64,000 nt of DNA from Microcebus murinus (taxonomy: Eukaryota > Chordata > Mammalia > Primates > Cheirogaleidae). Position 1 is the first letter of the stretch. Each line of letters opens with the position of its first letter. The notes under the pieces are model-generated. The model made no database searches and had not been told where the DNA came from. It saw only the letters and a program-made list of their open reading frames with translations. The stretch is taken from NCBI RefSeq assembly GCF_040939455.1, contig NC_134117.1, positions 48,267,001 through 48,331,000 on the forward strand, written 5' to 3'. A program made the translations under genes and the position numbers. Of this stretch, positions 44,230-56,743 are shown in pieces.

Positions 44230-45980
44230 ATGTGGTTATCACTTTCAAGGTCAAGAAGTGAAATAGTATGACCACCCTGAAAACCCCATTCCAATCACAA
44301 ATTGCTCCTTTATTGTAAAAGCAATCACCATCCTCAATTTAAAGGTAATCACCCCCTCACTTTCTTTGTAGTATTACTACCTTAGAATATATAACAAAAT
44401 GAAATAGTTCAGTTTTGTCTATTTTTGAACATTATGTGAATGGAATAATACATTAAACATGAGTTTGGGTCTGCATTCTCTTGCTCAATATTATACTTGT
44501 GAGATTAATTCAAAGTAGAATATGTAGTTATAGTTCTGTTTTCTTGAAGTTTTTTTAAAGCATTTCAGTATATTAATGCATCCACAATTTATATACCAGT
44601 TTTCCTTTTAATAGACATTTGGATAGTTTCCAATTTAGGGCTTTTATGATTAATGCCATAAATATTCATACACAGGTTTCTGAGTTCATGTATAAATACA
44701 TTCTTGTTGTATATATACCTAGGAGGAGAATTGTTGGGTTGTTCATATTTTTAAATTACTAGATAATATCAAAGTGCTTTCCAAAGCGATTGAATGAATT
44801 TATATTCCCTCAAAGCAATGGTATGAGTTTCTCCACATTCACACAAACACCTGGAACTTAATTTTATCCTTCCTTTTGGGTGCAATTCATTGAAACTTTA
44901 ATCTGCTTTTCCACGATGACTAATAAAATTGAACAACTTTTCAATCTTTATTATACATATCAATTTCCTCTTTATTCAAATGTTTTAACTTTTGTGTTTA
45001 TATGTTTCTTATTGATTTTAATTCTTTATATTTTCTGGTTATGTGTCTTTTATTTATAAATTTCAAATATGGTTTCAGACTTTAACTTTTGGATGACCAA
45101 AGTTTTATGACCAAAACTTAATGTCAATGAACTTTATGATTATTGGTGATTTCTTATGCCCTATTTAATGTTTATGTACCCTGAAATCATAAATATACAC
45201 ATCTGTATTCTAGATCCTTTAGTGCTCTGCTTTTTGGATTTTATTCTATATCCATATGACTAACATTTTCCTTTTTTCTCAGAAAAATACCTAATTTTCT
45301 CATTCTCATTTACTAAAAAGATTGTACTAATACTTCCACACTTTTATAAAATGTTCCCATTGTCATAAATCAGATGTCCATATATGCATGGTGTCTTTTG
45401 GGTATGTAAATTCAATTCCATTGGCTAATTACATTTGTCCTTCCAATGCTACCATACTATTTTAAATATTGTAACTTTATGTAAAGGAATTGTATCTGGA
45501 GAACAAGTTTTGCCACATTCTTATTCCTCAAGGAAATCTTGACTAATTTTGGTCTTTCACTTTTCATAAATAAATTAAATAAGCTTGAGTAGAATTAAAA
45601 AATCTATCATAAATTTGACCTATATATCAATATGTATAGTATTGACATCTTTACAAGTGAATCTTATAATTCTGACTACAACTCTCCATTTATTTAGATA
45701 TTTTTAAAGTTCTCTAAATAACAATTTAAATTCTATCCAAATAGGTGGCTTGTTACTTTTGTTTGATTTATTACTATATGTTTTATATTTTGATAATATT
45801 TTAAATGGTATGGTTAGTATTTAATTTTCAACTGTTATTGCAGTAGACTGATATATGTCTGTTTGCATACTGTTATCCACTATCTTGTAAAAGGTCATAT
45901 TAATTTGAAAATTACGAAGAATATTCTTTTGGATTTTATACAAACTCAATCATATTAGTTTACAAAAGTGAAATTTTATT
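44230..45980 (-). mobile_element. Old L1 (L1M-type), antisense, 3' part
   Basis: Order on the plus strand: tagacatttggatagtttcc, tatatacctaggaggagaat, atcaaagtgctttccaaag, atcaatttcctctttattc, attctttatattttctgg, ggtgatttcttatgcc. This is the antisense of an ancient L1 from its 3' UTR into ORF2. No open frame is left. The right edge is vague, near the TTTTA repeat. Confidence 0.65.
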
Positions 45981-45990
45981 TATTTTCCCT

Positions 45991-46025
45991 TTTTTATTTT
46001 ATTTTATTTTATTTTATTTTATTAT
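45991..46025. repeat. (TTTTA)n microsatellite
   Basis: About seven units of TTTTA. Confidence 0.93.
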
Positions 46026-47004
46026 ATTTATTTTCCCTTGACTTACTTCACTCTGTAAAATCTCTGGCATTATGTGGAATATATAAAACTAAAAAACTGG
46101 CAGAGTACTGAAGATCCAGCTATGTCAGTACAGGCTCCAAAATGTAAGTTTGTATTAGCATGAATTTACATGCTGTTGCATTTCTTTAATTGAAATACCA
46201 AGTGAAAATGCAAAGGGAAATTTGTGACCAAACAAAGGTTGAGGATTTGCAAAAAGAGGCTGATGAATTGAGAGTTCTGGCAAGGGAGTACTTTGGGTAG
46301 TCACCCCTGGAATGCTGGCTCCACAGGAAAGTAAGTGTTCTCTTTCTGAAGAATGTCAGCTGACTCCAATAAGTAAGATGCAGAGGATGTCTTGATAGTG
46401 ATGAATGGCTTGATCTTAGTTCTGAAGTGAGAAATTTTGAAGGAGATGGGTTGTGTTAAAAAAAGGATGTTATTGAAGTATGAAGTAGAACACTTCTGAA
46501 TAATTTATGGTTAATATAAACTCTTTCAAATTTAAATATGAGTCAAAATTCTAGTTTCTTCTGTATGGTCAAGGAATTGAGTCAGTAATGATTTTAGAAC
46601 TGATCTCCATTATTAAGACAAAGAATAATTTTGCTTCTGCCTAAGAAAGAGTAGTTTGCTGTAGTCTAATAACAACTAGAAAAGCTAAATAACATTTAAA
46701 ACAAAACACAATAAAACAATTTTTTTTAAAGCAATAGAGAAATAATATATGAATAATCCGAGAGACCAAGATTCCAGAGTAGGTTACCTTGGAAAGATGA
46801 ACCAACAGCTAGGCACTTTTTTTTTTTCATTAAGTTTGAAAATATTGGTTATAAGGTAATAGACTCAGATTCCAAGAAAATCACTTAGCTGGAGGGCCAC
46901 AGTTGTAGGTAGGAGGCAGAAAAACTTAAAAGACTAAAAATACAAAAAGTTGGTGACCTGAAATTGGGTTCTGGGAGAGAAGGTAAAAACAGGGAACAGA
47001 ACTG
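46026..47004. other. Unassigned stretch with weak splice-like signals
   Basis: No repeat recognised. Two consensus-like donors (AAAAT/gtaagt at 46143 and GGAAA/gtaagt at 46331) lie near a 30-codon ORF at 46208-46300, which would read MQREICDQTKVEDLQKEADE.. and is Glu/Lys/Leu-rich. No good acceptor precedes it. I regard a gene here as unlikely. Confidence 0.3.
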
Positions 47005-47415
47005 ATGCTGTTCTGGTTGCTATTTCCACATGATAGACAGCCTCAAAACTTAATATCATGAAACAATGAACCATTTTATTTCACTCATGATGTTACATGA
47101 TTGGAGTTCAAGAAAACTTTAGTGGAGACAGTTCCTGCTTGGAGTATCTCAGGTGGTTGCAGTAAGTTAAAGTAAAAGGACATTTACAACACTGGACTAC
47201 CGTCATCTGATATTAGTAGTAGACTAGACATTAAATATGGCTCACTAATGGTCATTAATGCTGGCTCTCACCAAGGAAGTCATCTGAAGTTGGCGATCAA
47301 ATTGCCTACACAAGTGCTCTCTGTCATAGCAGTTGCGTGATATTCAGATTTCTTATATGATGATTGGTTTCCCAGAGAACCACATGGAAGTTCTTTAATA
47401 CTTCATAAAAGTCAG
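47005..47415 (-). mobile_element. MLT1-like MaLR LTR, antisense (decayed)
   Basis: tgaaccattttatttcactc, catctgatattagtagtag, ctagacattaaatatggc and ccagagaaccacatgg are in the order of an antisense MLT1 LTR, but matching is loose. Confidence 0.42.
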
Positions 47416-47599
47416 TCAGTGCCTGAAATGTGTATAGATTATTGCGTGTTATTCCTGGTGAAAAGCTTTTTCCATAAGACATCTAATCCTCTATTACCTT
47501 GTTCCAAATTTTCAACTCTTATTTTCATATTGTTTTTACTATTCTTGTACACAACTCAACAACAATGATAAAAATGACAGTACTACTAATACTGATAGT

Positions 47600-47808
47600 A
47601 ATAAAGAATAGTTAAAACACATAGGTCTTAATATGATTCAGATGCTATTATAAGCACTTTACTATATTAACCTTCCTAATCTTCACCACAATCCTATTTG
47701 GTAGGTATAATTGTTATCTCTATTTCACAATTGAGGAAACTAAGTCACAGAGAAGTTAAATAAATTGCCCAAGAGCATAAAGACAGTAAGTTGGAAAGTC
47801 TGGATTTA
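47600..47808 (+). mobile_element. MIR SINE, left part (interrupted)
   Basis: Core MIR sequence: aagcactttactatattaac, tttcacaattgaggaaacta, agtcacagagaagttaaata, ttgcccaagagcataaagac. It is interrupted after ctggattta at 47808 and resumes at 48776. Confidence 0.9.
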
Positions 47809-48759
47809 TTTATTTTTAGTATTTTTTAGAACAAATAAGTTGATATATTTAAAGGAATATGGTTATTGAGGAAAAAGAAGAATCACTACTTTTATTTCTC
47901 TACATTAAGAGGTATAATGAAAGTTGTTAAAAAGTCTCAAATCAGTAAGTATGCAAGTATATGTGCTTATTAGTACAGATATAAGAGAGATTGCCAGAAG
48001 GCACAAGACAAAAATATCTGCTGCCAGGGAATTCAACTTTATAAGGATCCAACTTTATGTAGAGTGACTAGTTTTTAAACAAATAAACAATGGAACCAAT
48101 TTTGTATTTTTGAACAGAACAAGCATGTAGTAGATACTTATTCCTCCCATAATCTCCTAGATGATACTAAAGCTTTATTTATTTTTTCAGTCAATGATCT
48201 AAAGTTAATGGCTCTGTGAGTCCTCCATCTACCCATGGTAGCTTTTTTTCCAATTTTCTTCTTTAGCATGTAGTTTTTCTAAACAGTACTAAACAGTAAT
48301 ATAATTTCCAAATTTCTTACTACAAGTATGATTTAACTAAACATATTGATTTTTGTGTTTGCAATTTTGTGTGTTCACCCTCAAGATATATTTCTCTTAA
48401 GAAACAAAATAACTATATATGCATCTGCATCAAATTCTATTGTTTTCAGAACCAGGAAACTTTGGTATTTGCAGGTATTAAACCCCAGCATCTTCATAGA
48501 GCCTTCAAAGTAGATTCTTAAAAGAATCAACAAGAAAAAATCAAACAACTCCATCAATAAATGGGCAACGGAAATGAACAGAAACTTTTCAAAAGAAGAC
48601 AGAATAATGGCCAGCAAACATATAAAAAAATATTCAACATCTCTAATCATTAGAGAAATGCAAATCAAAACCACAGTGAGATATCATCTCACCCCAGTGA
48701 GATTGGCCTCTATCAAAAAACCCCCAAACAACAAATGCTGGTGAGGATGTGGAGAGACA
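47809..48759 (-). mobile_element. Composite L1-mediated insertion: inverted L1 piece plus unidentified sequence
   Basis: The insert splits a MIR and is flanked by a perfect 16-bp TSD, ggaaagtctggattta (47793-47808 and 48760-48775). Its right part, 48523-48759, is plus-strand L1 ORF2 sequence (aagaaaaaatcaaacaactcc, atcaaaaccacagtgagat, tgctggtgaggatgtgg) that stops inside ORF2, without a 3' UTR or tail. Its left part, 47809-48522, is not L1 and is of unknown origin. On the minus strand it ends in an A-rich tail (actaaaaataaataaa). The layout fits target-primed reverse transcription from the left end with an inverted L1 segment at the 5' side. The unknown 0.7 kb may be a 3'-transduced or template-switched RNA. 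Confidence 0.85.
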
Positions 48760-48775
48760 GGAAAGTCTGGATTTA

Positions 48776-48835
48776 CATTCAGGCAATCTGACTCTAGACT
48801 CCATGCTTTTTAACATTTTGCTATATTGATACATA
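48776..48835 (+). mobile_element. MIR SINE, right part
   Basis: cattcaggcaatctgactct, agactccatgctttttaaca continues the MIR exactly where the left part breaks off at 47808 ('..gatttgaacccaggcagtctgactccagagcc'). Confidence 0.88.
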
Positions 48836-48889
48836 CTTTGTACTTATTAGAGTAAGTTGGAAGCCAGCTATTTATATGCATTAAAACCT

Positions 48890-49045
48890 AGAGTGGATAT
48901 TATTTTGCCTGATTTTCAAATAATAGTCTGAAGACAAACTATTTAAGTGATTTTTGTAGAGCTCATGCAGAGAATAAAGAATGGAGTCAGGATTGAGACC
49001 CAGGTATTCAGAAAGGGTCTAGAGCTCTCTCTATAAACCATTTTA
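48890..49045 (+). mobile_element. Second MIR SINE
   Basis: Decayed MIR order: tggatattattttgcctgat, actatttaagtgatttttgt, gtcaggattgagacccaggt, ctagagctctctct. Confidence 0.55.
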
Positions 49046-51414
49046 CAAGTCTAGAGAAATTATTTCAGACTATTTCAGAAAAGTTAGGTGAATTTTAAAG
49101 CTTTCCTCTGAGGTCTACTCTTGAGGGCATAGATGTGTCCTGGTCCTGACCTGGCACTTCTGTACACTTCCCTCTCTCCCCAAAAGGCTGGAACTCCTTA
49201 AAATGATTTGCATTATGAAAGTAAGAAGACTTTGCTTGTTTCTCTTCCTATTTCATCCCAAATAGATTTTCTTTTCTTGCTGTATCCTTGTGATTTCAAT
49301 TATAAAGTTACTTCCTATGATCCTGAGAAAGGTTAACTGACTTATTAGAAAGTCTACATAAGCTGAAATACTGTTCCTTTAACCTAGTTTATGCAGTAAT
49401 AATGATCAGCTGGAGAGGGTCCCATGCATCCTGGCCTCTCTCCCCTTGCTATCTCTCAGGTGGTGGTAGTGGATTTGAATTACCTTTTCTATGCTGAGAT
49501 AAAAATTACCTGTTCATTACAGCAGTTAAGAGAGTCTCCTGGGTGCAGTGAATGTCTTCATATATATTTTTTTGGATGTGGCAGAACTTATTCAGAATGG
49601 ATGCTGTTGGTGCGTGTAGCATGACTGATAACTCAGTCCTTATGGGTCCACAAAGTCACATAAATAAATAATTCTATTAACTGCCAGAACTCCATTCGTG
49701 ATCACTGGGTGTGGGTCCTATGAGTCTTCGTAAATTTCTTCACAACTATATAAGATGTTTATTGTGGAATAATTCAGGCAAAAGGATAAGTAACCCTAAT
49801 TTTATTCTTTTGGTTTGATTTTTTTCTTTCCCCTTCCTTCTTTCCCTTCTCATTTTCTTCTTTTCTATAATTTGGTACTATTAAAACATAATGCACAAAG
49901 GTAATACACATCTTTTGAACATAAAGTAAGGAAGTGAAGATACTTTTGCCAGCCAATAAATAATTATAATGAAAATGCTTAAGAAATAGAACTAAAGAAA
50001 AATATTTAACCAATGAAGGTCTTAAATTAAAATAGAAACAAAAGAGCTCACTTTGTAGACTTCAGCGTTTTATGGCTGTTATACAACTTACAGGTGAAAT
50101 TAATTTTCTGGAACGTAGCTCATTAACATTTTTATTGTTTGCCATATTTTAAAATAATATTGTTATGTACCATTGGATAAAACTAATAGTGCATTAAAAT
50201 GGTCTCACCTTAAATCAGGGACAGTTTGCTGTAACTAGAATTTTCAATTCTCTAATGACTTTTTCCTCTGCTATGAAAAGAAAAAGCTTCTATATTAAAA
50301 TGATGCACGAGGGCAAAAGGAAATTTATGATCTAAACTCACTGCAAATCATTTGTATTGATCTGTTTTGTTTCCATTCTGCTGAAGCTAATGGAAATCAT
50401 TTGTCACCTGACTTGTCCCAGCTGATTTGAGAAAAAAAAATGCTAGACCATTTATCAGACCAGCTGAAGGTCTTGTACAAGTGTGCTTATGTCTGCAATC
50501 ACCAAGATACATTCAATTTCTAGCGAAGAAGTGAATAAAAATATTAGGCTATATTGCTCATAGTCTTAAATAAATAAGTATTGATGTAAATGTACACATA
50601 GTATATTGTAATAAAATGGGAAATGGGGAACTTACATTGGCCAGTAACGTACTCTACTTATAAATAATATTTTAATGTTTTTTATGTTTTAAGAGCTAAA
50701 ATGAAAATATAATTATTTGATTTCAACTATGGAAATATTATACACCAGAAATGAAGGTTAAAGCAACATTACTTAATGCATTAAAGTAAAAATAATAAGC
50801 TTCTTTTCTAATACATACATTCTTCTGAGTTTGACTTTTCCCTTTGAAGAACATTTTTGGTGACTTAAACCTTTAATCCTTGTAATTTTGTAAATGATAA
50901 CTTATTTTAAATTTACTTACATAAAAGGAAAACTTCAGATGTGTATCTCTGCTCGTTTTTATGCAGGAGATGGCTTTTGAGAAGCCAATTATATTTTTCA
51001 TAATTTTCAAATTCTCGTAAGGTAACATGCTACCCTTCCATCCCAGCTCACATATTCTAGCTCATAGTGAGAGGAGAATTGGTCTGAAAAATCTTTTGTG
51101 ACATTCTTTCAAGCTGTTAGAGAGAAACGTCATTGTGTGAATGATTTATTCAAACTGTCATTATGGCATTTCATGATACCAATTTATCTTATATGAGGGC
51201 AAATTTACCCATGAGAATCTAGCTAATGAGTATGCTACTTTCCACAGTTATACTTTACCTTTAACACATGGGACATGCATTCTTATTTATTTTCTGATAC
51301 ACTATTTTTTTTTCTGTATCTCCTACATTCCTTCCCCAGTGGTTGTGCAGTATTGATTTGAGCACAGTTACAGAATTAACATTTATGTACTAAAATTTAG
51401 GATGAGAACATGGT
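49046..51414. other. Unassigned 2.4-kb stretch, possible conserved non-coding DNA
   Basis: No repeat or gene recognised over 2.4 kb, one of the longest repeat-free stretches in the window. Around 50340-50530 three E-box hexamers lie within 62 bp (CACCTG 50405, CAGCTG 50419, CAGCTG 50461). That is only suggestive of an enhancer. Confidence 0.4.
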
Positions 51415-51565
51415 TTGTTCATTCATTCATTCGCAATTTATTTAACCAATGTTTATCAAGTGCTTCTAGGAACCAGGATCTCTGATAGGTCTGGGGATAA
51501 AATTGTATAGAAAAAAGAGACAATATTCATGTCCTTTTAGAATTTACATTAGAGCCAGTTGAGTA
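51415..51565 (-). mobile_element. L2 LINE 3' end, antisense
   Basis: ttcattcattcattcgcaat, ttatttaaccaatgtttatc, aagtgcttctaggaaccagg and tagaatttacattagag are the reverse of the L2 tail ('..gtgctcaataaatatttgttgaatgaatgaa'). Confidence 0.78.
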
Positions 51566-51679
51566 GATATAATTCATTCTAGAGATGATTCTTGTTTGAT
51601 GACAAGTTTATGACATAAAGCTATTTGATAAAAAATTGCAAAACATGAGCTAACTCAGGCTGGTCTTGAAGTTTGACCA

Positions 51680-52695
51680 TTTTTTATAATTTATTTTTTA
51701 TTTTAAAGTATTATGGGGCACAGATAATTTTGATTAAATGAAGCATTTTTATAATGCTTGAGTCATGGTTATTAGAGTGCTGTCACCCAGATATGGTTCT
51801 TTGTACCCCTTAGGTAGGTTTTCACCCAAGCCCTCCTTCCCTCTCCCCCCTGGTTGGTTTCCATTGAGTTTTACTTCTATCTATCGCACGTTTGCTCATC
51901 AGTTAGTTCCAATTTAGTAGTGAGTGCATGTGGTGTTTGTTTTTCCATTCTTTAGATACATCACTTAGGATAATGGTTTCCAGTTTCATCCAAATTGTTG
52001 TGAAGGCATTAAGTCACTTTTTTATGGCTGAGTAGTATTGCTAGGTGTACGTATACCGTATTTTGTTAATCCACTCATGAATTTATGGGCATTTGAATTG
52101 GCTTCACATCTTTGCAATTGTGAATTGTGCTGTGATAAATGTTCGAGTGCAGGCATCTTTTTGATAAAATGATCTCTTTTCCTTTAGATAAATACCTAGT
52201 AGTGGGATTGCTGGATCAAATGGTAGGTCTACATTTAGTTTTTTGAGGAATATCCATACTGTTTTCCATAGAGCTTGTGCTAAGTTGCAGTCCCACCAAC
52301 AGTGTAGAAGTGTTCCTTTCTCTTTGCATCCATGCTGTTGTCTATTATTTTTGGAGTTTTTAATAAAAGCTATCTGACTGGAGTAAAGTGATATCTCATT
52401 GTGGCTTTAATTTGCATTTCCCTGATAATTGGTGATGTTGAACATTGTTTCATATGTTTATTGGCCATTTGTCCATCTTCTTTTGAAAAGCTTCTGTTCA
52501 TGTCTTTTGCCCACTTTTTATGGGGTTGTTTGATTTTTTCTTGTTGATTTGTTCGAGTTCTTTGTAGATTTTGGTTATTAGTCCTTTATCAGATATGTAG
52601 CTTTCAAGTATTCTTTCCCATTCCTTAGGTTGTCTATTTTCTCTGTTAATTATTTTCTTGGTTGTGCAGAAACTTAAATTTGGCCCTTTTAGTTA
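51680..52695 (-). mobile_element. L1, antisense, 5'-truncated (about 1 kb)
   Basis: A T-rich tail at 51680-51705 is followed by the 3' UTR (ttatggggcacagataattt, agtcatggttattagagtg) and the ORF2 C-terminus (gtagtgggattgctggatca, gttgcagtcccaccaacagt, ttgtccatcttcttttgaa). Truncated near 52695 (ttgtgcagaaact). More diverged than the L1 at 297-1889. No open frame. Confidence 0.9.
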
Positions 52696-54813
52696 TCTAA
52701 TTATTTAATGACCTACTTTGACAAAATTCTTATGGAGGCTGATTATGGTTTCCTGAGCACCTAGAAAATTATGAGCCCTTGGAGACAGATAAGTGTTTTA
52801 CATTTTTAATCTTTCTTTAAAATCTCTGAGGGATATTCACTAACAGAATTTGTGTTTGTTCACTTAGAGAATGCACTACCATTACACAAACAAAACAAAA
52901 CAAATCAAAAAAGTCTTGTAACTCCAAATCAAAAGTAAATCCTGTAAATCAAAAGTCCAAATCAAAAAAGTAATTATAACACAAATCACAAATATATAAC
53001 TAATATCCTCAATATAATACATTCTTTCAAATGATTTATATACTTTTCATACATTTAATTTTTAATAATTTATTTTATTTGAACAAACCTATACATGACA
53101 ATTAGGAAACAAAGTTGTAAAGATAAGATCTATTAAAACTGAATTACTCAAAGTGATTCATCTCATTTCTTTATTTTGGGAGTGAATGGGTTATATGATG
53201 CCATCAAACTCAAAAAGACCCAACAAATCTTTTTCAAGAAAGTAGATCTGAGATCATATTTATTTAGATTTCCTGAAAAACTGCAAACTGTGTTATTTAA
53301 AGTTATTAACAGTCTAATAATTATTTAAAAAGTATTCAATTTAATTAATTTTCTGATTTGTCTGGCAATTTCCAAAATATCCAGACTTACTATTTAATCC
53401 CATACTTAGTATACTTCTAAACTTCCTAAACTCCTAGAGGAAATGCAATACTAACACGTGAAATCGGAGTTTGGAAATCTTCTATAGAATAGCTTTGTCT
53501 TTTTAATAGCCCCTGCATTATGCTTTTGGAAAAAATTCGTTATATTTCTTTCGTGTGGTCATAGCCACATTGTTTAAAACTGAAAATAGAGCAAGAAAAT
53601 ATTTCAATGTGAAGATAATTTTATGATCTGATGGTGTCAGGGTGTTCATTTTTTATGTTTTTTAAATTATTTTTTTAATTACTTATTTTTTTAAATTATT
53701 TTTTGTTTGCTTATTTTATGTATAAAACCAGAAAGACTATTTTTAAAATGGAGAGAATTTATAATTCATTTTACATTAACTATGTTTTTGCTTTTTCTTT
53801 AGAAGAAAATTAGTATGTTTTCTTTTTACTGTTTAATGATTTTTCCCTTCTTAAAACCAATAAAATATATTTATTTACTATATTCACTAAGGGAACATCT
53901 CTGTATCTCTAAAAATAGACACAAAGTATCTCTTTCCTACTTTCTATATTTTTATATGAATGAGGATTTTTTACTCTTGGGTTAGAATAATGTATTTGCC
54001 ATAGTTTTACTTTATGTAAGATATTTTATTTGCCTTCAAAAGTACGCTAAATAAAAAAAAATCTTTTGATTTAAAAAAAAGACTGTTTTGTTTTTCCTTT
54101 TAATCTGTTTCTTCACAAAGTAAGAACCTTATAAAAAGGGGGTGCTTTTTTTTTCTAAAAAAGCATAATAACTGAGCTATGAGGCTGAATAACTATGAGA
54201 AAACATCAGCTTGGGGCAAGAGTACCTAAATAGATTAATTGAGCTTCTCCCTACCTGCCATGTAATAGGATACGACACTCTCCTCCTCTCTCTATGAGAC
54301 TCTAATAACCTTTTCTTGCTGTTTCTCTCTTTGGGACTCCAAGAGCTTTTTCTTATATTTTCAAGCTTATAAAAAGTTCTTTCTGAAGTTTAATATTCTC
54401 ATAAAATTCTGCACATCATAGGCAAATGGTCAATAAATTATTACAAATGTAACTCCTTGTGTATTCATCACTCAGAACTCATCAGAGTTCTAGAAGCTTT
54501 TTTAGTGTCCCCTTCCTGACACTACATTTTCCCAAGAGTAACTACTATTCTAATGTCTTCAGTGTAAAATAGTTTTGTTTGGTTTTGTTCTTTATCTAAA
54601 ATGAATTACAAAAATGAATACTTTTTTGTATGACTTCTGCTCCATTTATGTGATATTGAACCATATTGTTGTGTGTATTTGTAGACCTTTTATTACACCT
54701 ACTGAATACCCCACAGTAGGTATCCCATTGTGTGACTACTCTACAATAATTTCCTTCTCTTTTTTGATACTTATTGCTCTACTTCTGTCTACTACCTTCA
54801 TGACATATTTTTC
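52696..54813. other. Unassigned AT-rich stretch
   Basis: Nothing recognised, apart from four imperfect repeats of aaatcaaaa(aa)gt at 52900-52972. Confidence 0.55.
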
Positions 54814-54832
54814 TGGCCACTAGGTGGCACTA
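54814..54832 (+). promoter_or_regulatory. CTCF-type binding motif
   Basis: tggccactaggtggcacta matches the 19-bp CTCF core (TGGCCACCAGGGGGCGCTA) at 16 of 19 positions. The three differences (C to T, G to T, G to A) are all common in known sites. It does not lie in a repeat I can identify. CTCF is a zinc-finger protein that anchors chromatin loops. Orientation of the core is plus. Confidence 0.6.
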
Positions 54833-56436
54833 AACCTCAGAAGCCTTAAGAGTTTCTCTCAAAGTTTTGCTGTCCAGAATTTATTTCCCTTTGTTTGCAG
54901 ATCTTTCAACATGACTCTCTTCTCTTGCAGAGAAAATACACTTTCTTATCCTGGTGATTTTTTTCCCGGTAGGTGAGTCATAGAGTGCAATGACTGAGTC
55001 GCCTAGAAATATCACCCTTGTGGATTTAACATAATCCTCTCTTAGTCCTCAAGCATTCAGAGAAAACTAGGTTGAGATGGGTTCAAACACAACTTTAATA
55101 TATCAGCAAAAGCCACCCCCTTATAATACTCAGTTCCTGCTACTGAGTCCAGACTACCTCTTCAGATTGAGCACCTTTTCTAAGTCATGCACCTCCCTGT
55201 CACATATTCCAGCTTCAAGCCACCCCCAAATGCCTTCTCATTCTCTGTTTTTACCAGAACAGGACAAGAAAGACAGGACTTGGGATACAACCATTTTTGG
55301 AGACATTGAGACACATGTATTGCCTCACTGGAACTTGTTTAAGGATGAAATACTATTTCCTAGGAGCTGTGCTCTTAGGGAATTCACTGTAAATAGAAGC
55401 AGTGAAGAAGAAAGGTTCTGCCTTAACAATGATCAAGAAATTGTTTAAGATGTACTAGAGCTTTATGCCAGGATGGACATAGGGAAATGTGTTGTGCCCA
55501 AAGTCCTAAAAGTCTTAGAAGTCCTGCTTATATGTCTTTGTATCTATATAGACGTATTTTAATCATTCTTTTTCAAAAGTGGTAATGCTCCCAATTTTGT
55601 ACAGATTCTCCAAGGAAGCTCATTGTTTCATTTTGTAATCTATTAATCCTTCCCATCATATTGGTGACTCCAGATATGTTATACATTCTTGTAGTAACAT
55701 TCTAGGGCCTTTAGGACTCATTTATTTGTCTATTGTATTATGTATTTAGTTTAGGATTAAAATTCATTTTAAAAATAATAAACCAATTTTGACTATTTGT
55801 GCAGAAGTGGGCAGAACCGGCATAAAAGAAGGTGTTGCTCATGAAGGATACAGTAGGTGATAACTACTCCAGGAGTAGTGACATTACATTTGTTTTTCCT
55901 GGAAAATATTAAGACTCTTTCTACCTAGTAATTTGAAAAAATTTGCTTAAAAAGTCTCTTTTTTCCCAACACAGAGTCCTCATAAGCAATCAATTTTGAG
56001 GGTCTTTGAGGAAAATATGAAATGCAGATCACATTTCTTCCTACATTGTCCTCCAATGTGATCGCCCTGTCTCCAATGCTCAGTGGACAACCACATTTAA
56101 GATATACTTTAAAAACATTGTTGATATCAATTGACAGGTAACTGACCATCCATGGATGATCAGTTCATACTGTCACAATCATGACATACTGTCTTTTAAG
56201 TTCTATAACTTCCAATTGGGTATCTAAAATCATTTCAATGAATATATACCCTTATAATAAAGTCAGGGACTTTATAATGATGATCTATCATTTATTGGGT
56301 TCTAATAGTGGTACACGACATCTTATGAATGTCAGTGTCTTTCACCTTGGTGTTAGCTTTCCTTTTGATGCTCTTTCAGAATACATGTTGGAGGGATGGC
56401 CAAGAAGGAAGACAGGAAGATTTCTCAGAGAATAAA
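54833..56436. other. Unassigned stretch with a chance-length ORF
   Basis: A 123-codon plus-strand frame (55077-55448, starting MGSNTTLIYQQKPPPYNTQF) has no domain, signal peptide or family I recognise. Given the base composition and the number of frames in 64 kb, about one frame of this length is expected by chance. The rest of the stretch shows nothing. Confidence 0.5.

Positions 56437-56743
<307 letters not shown>

Noticed and set aside
48381..48674. 97-codon hydrophobic minus-strand frame
   Set aside because: It crosses the junction between the unknown segment and the L1 piece and reads the L1 in antisense, so it cannot be a gene.
55077..55448. 123-codon plus-strand frame as a possible gene
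   Set aside because: No domain, signal or homology recognised. With this base composition about one frame of this length is expected by chance in 64 kb on six frames.
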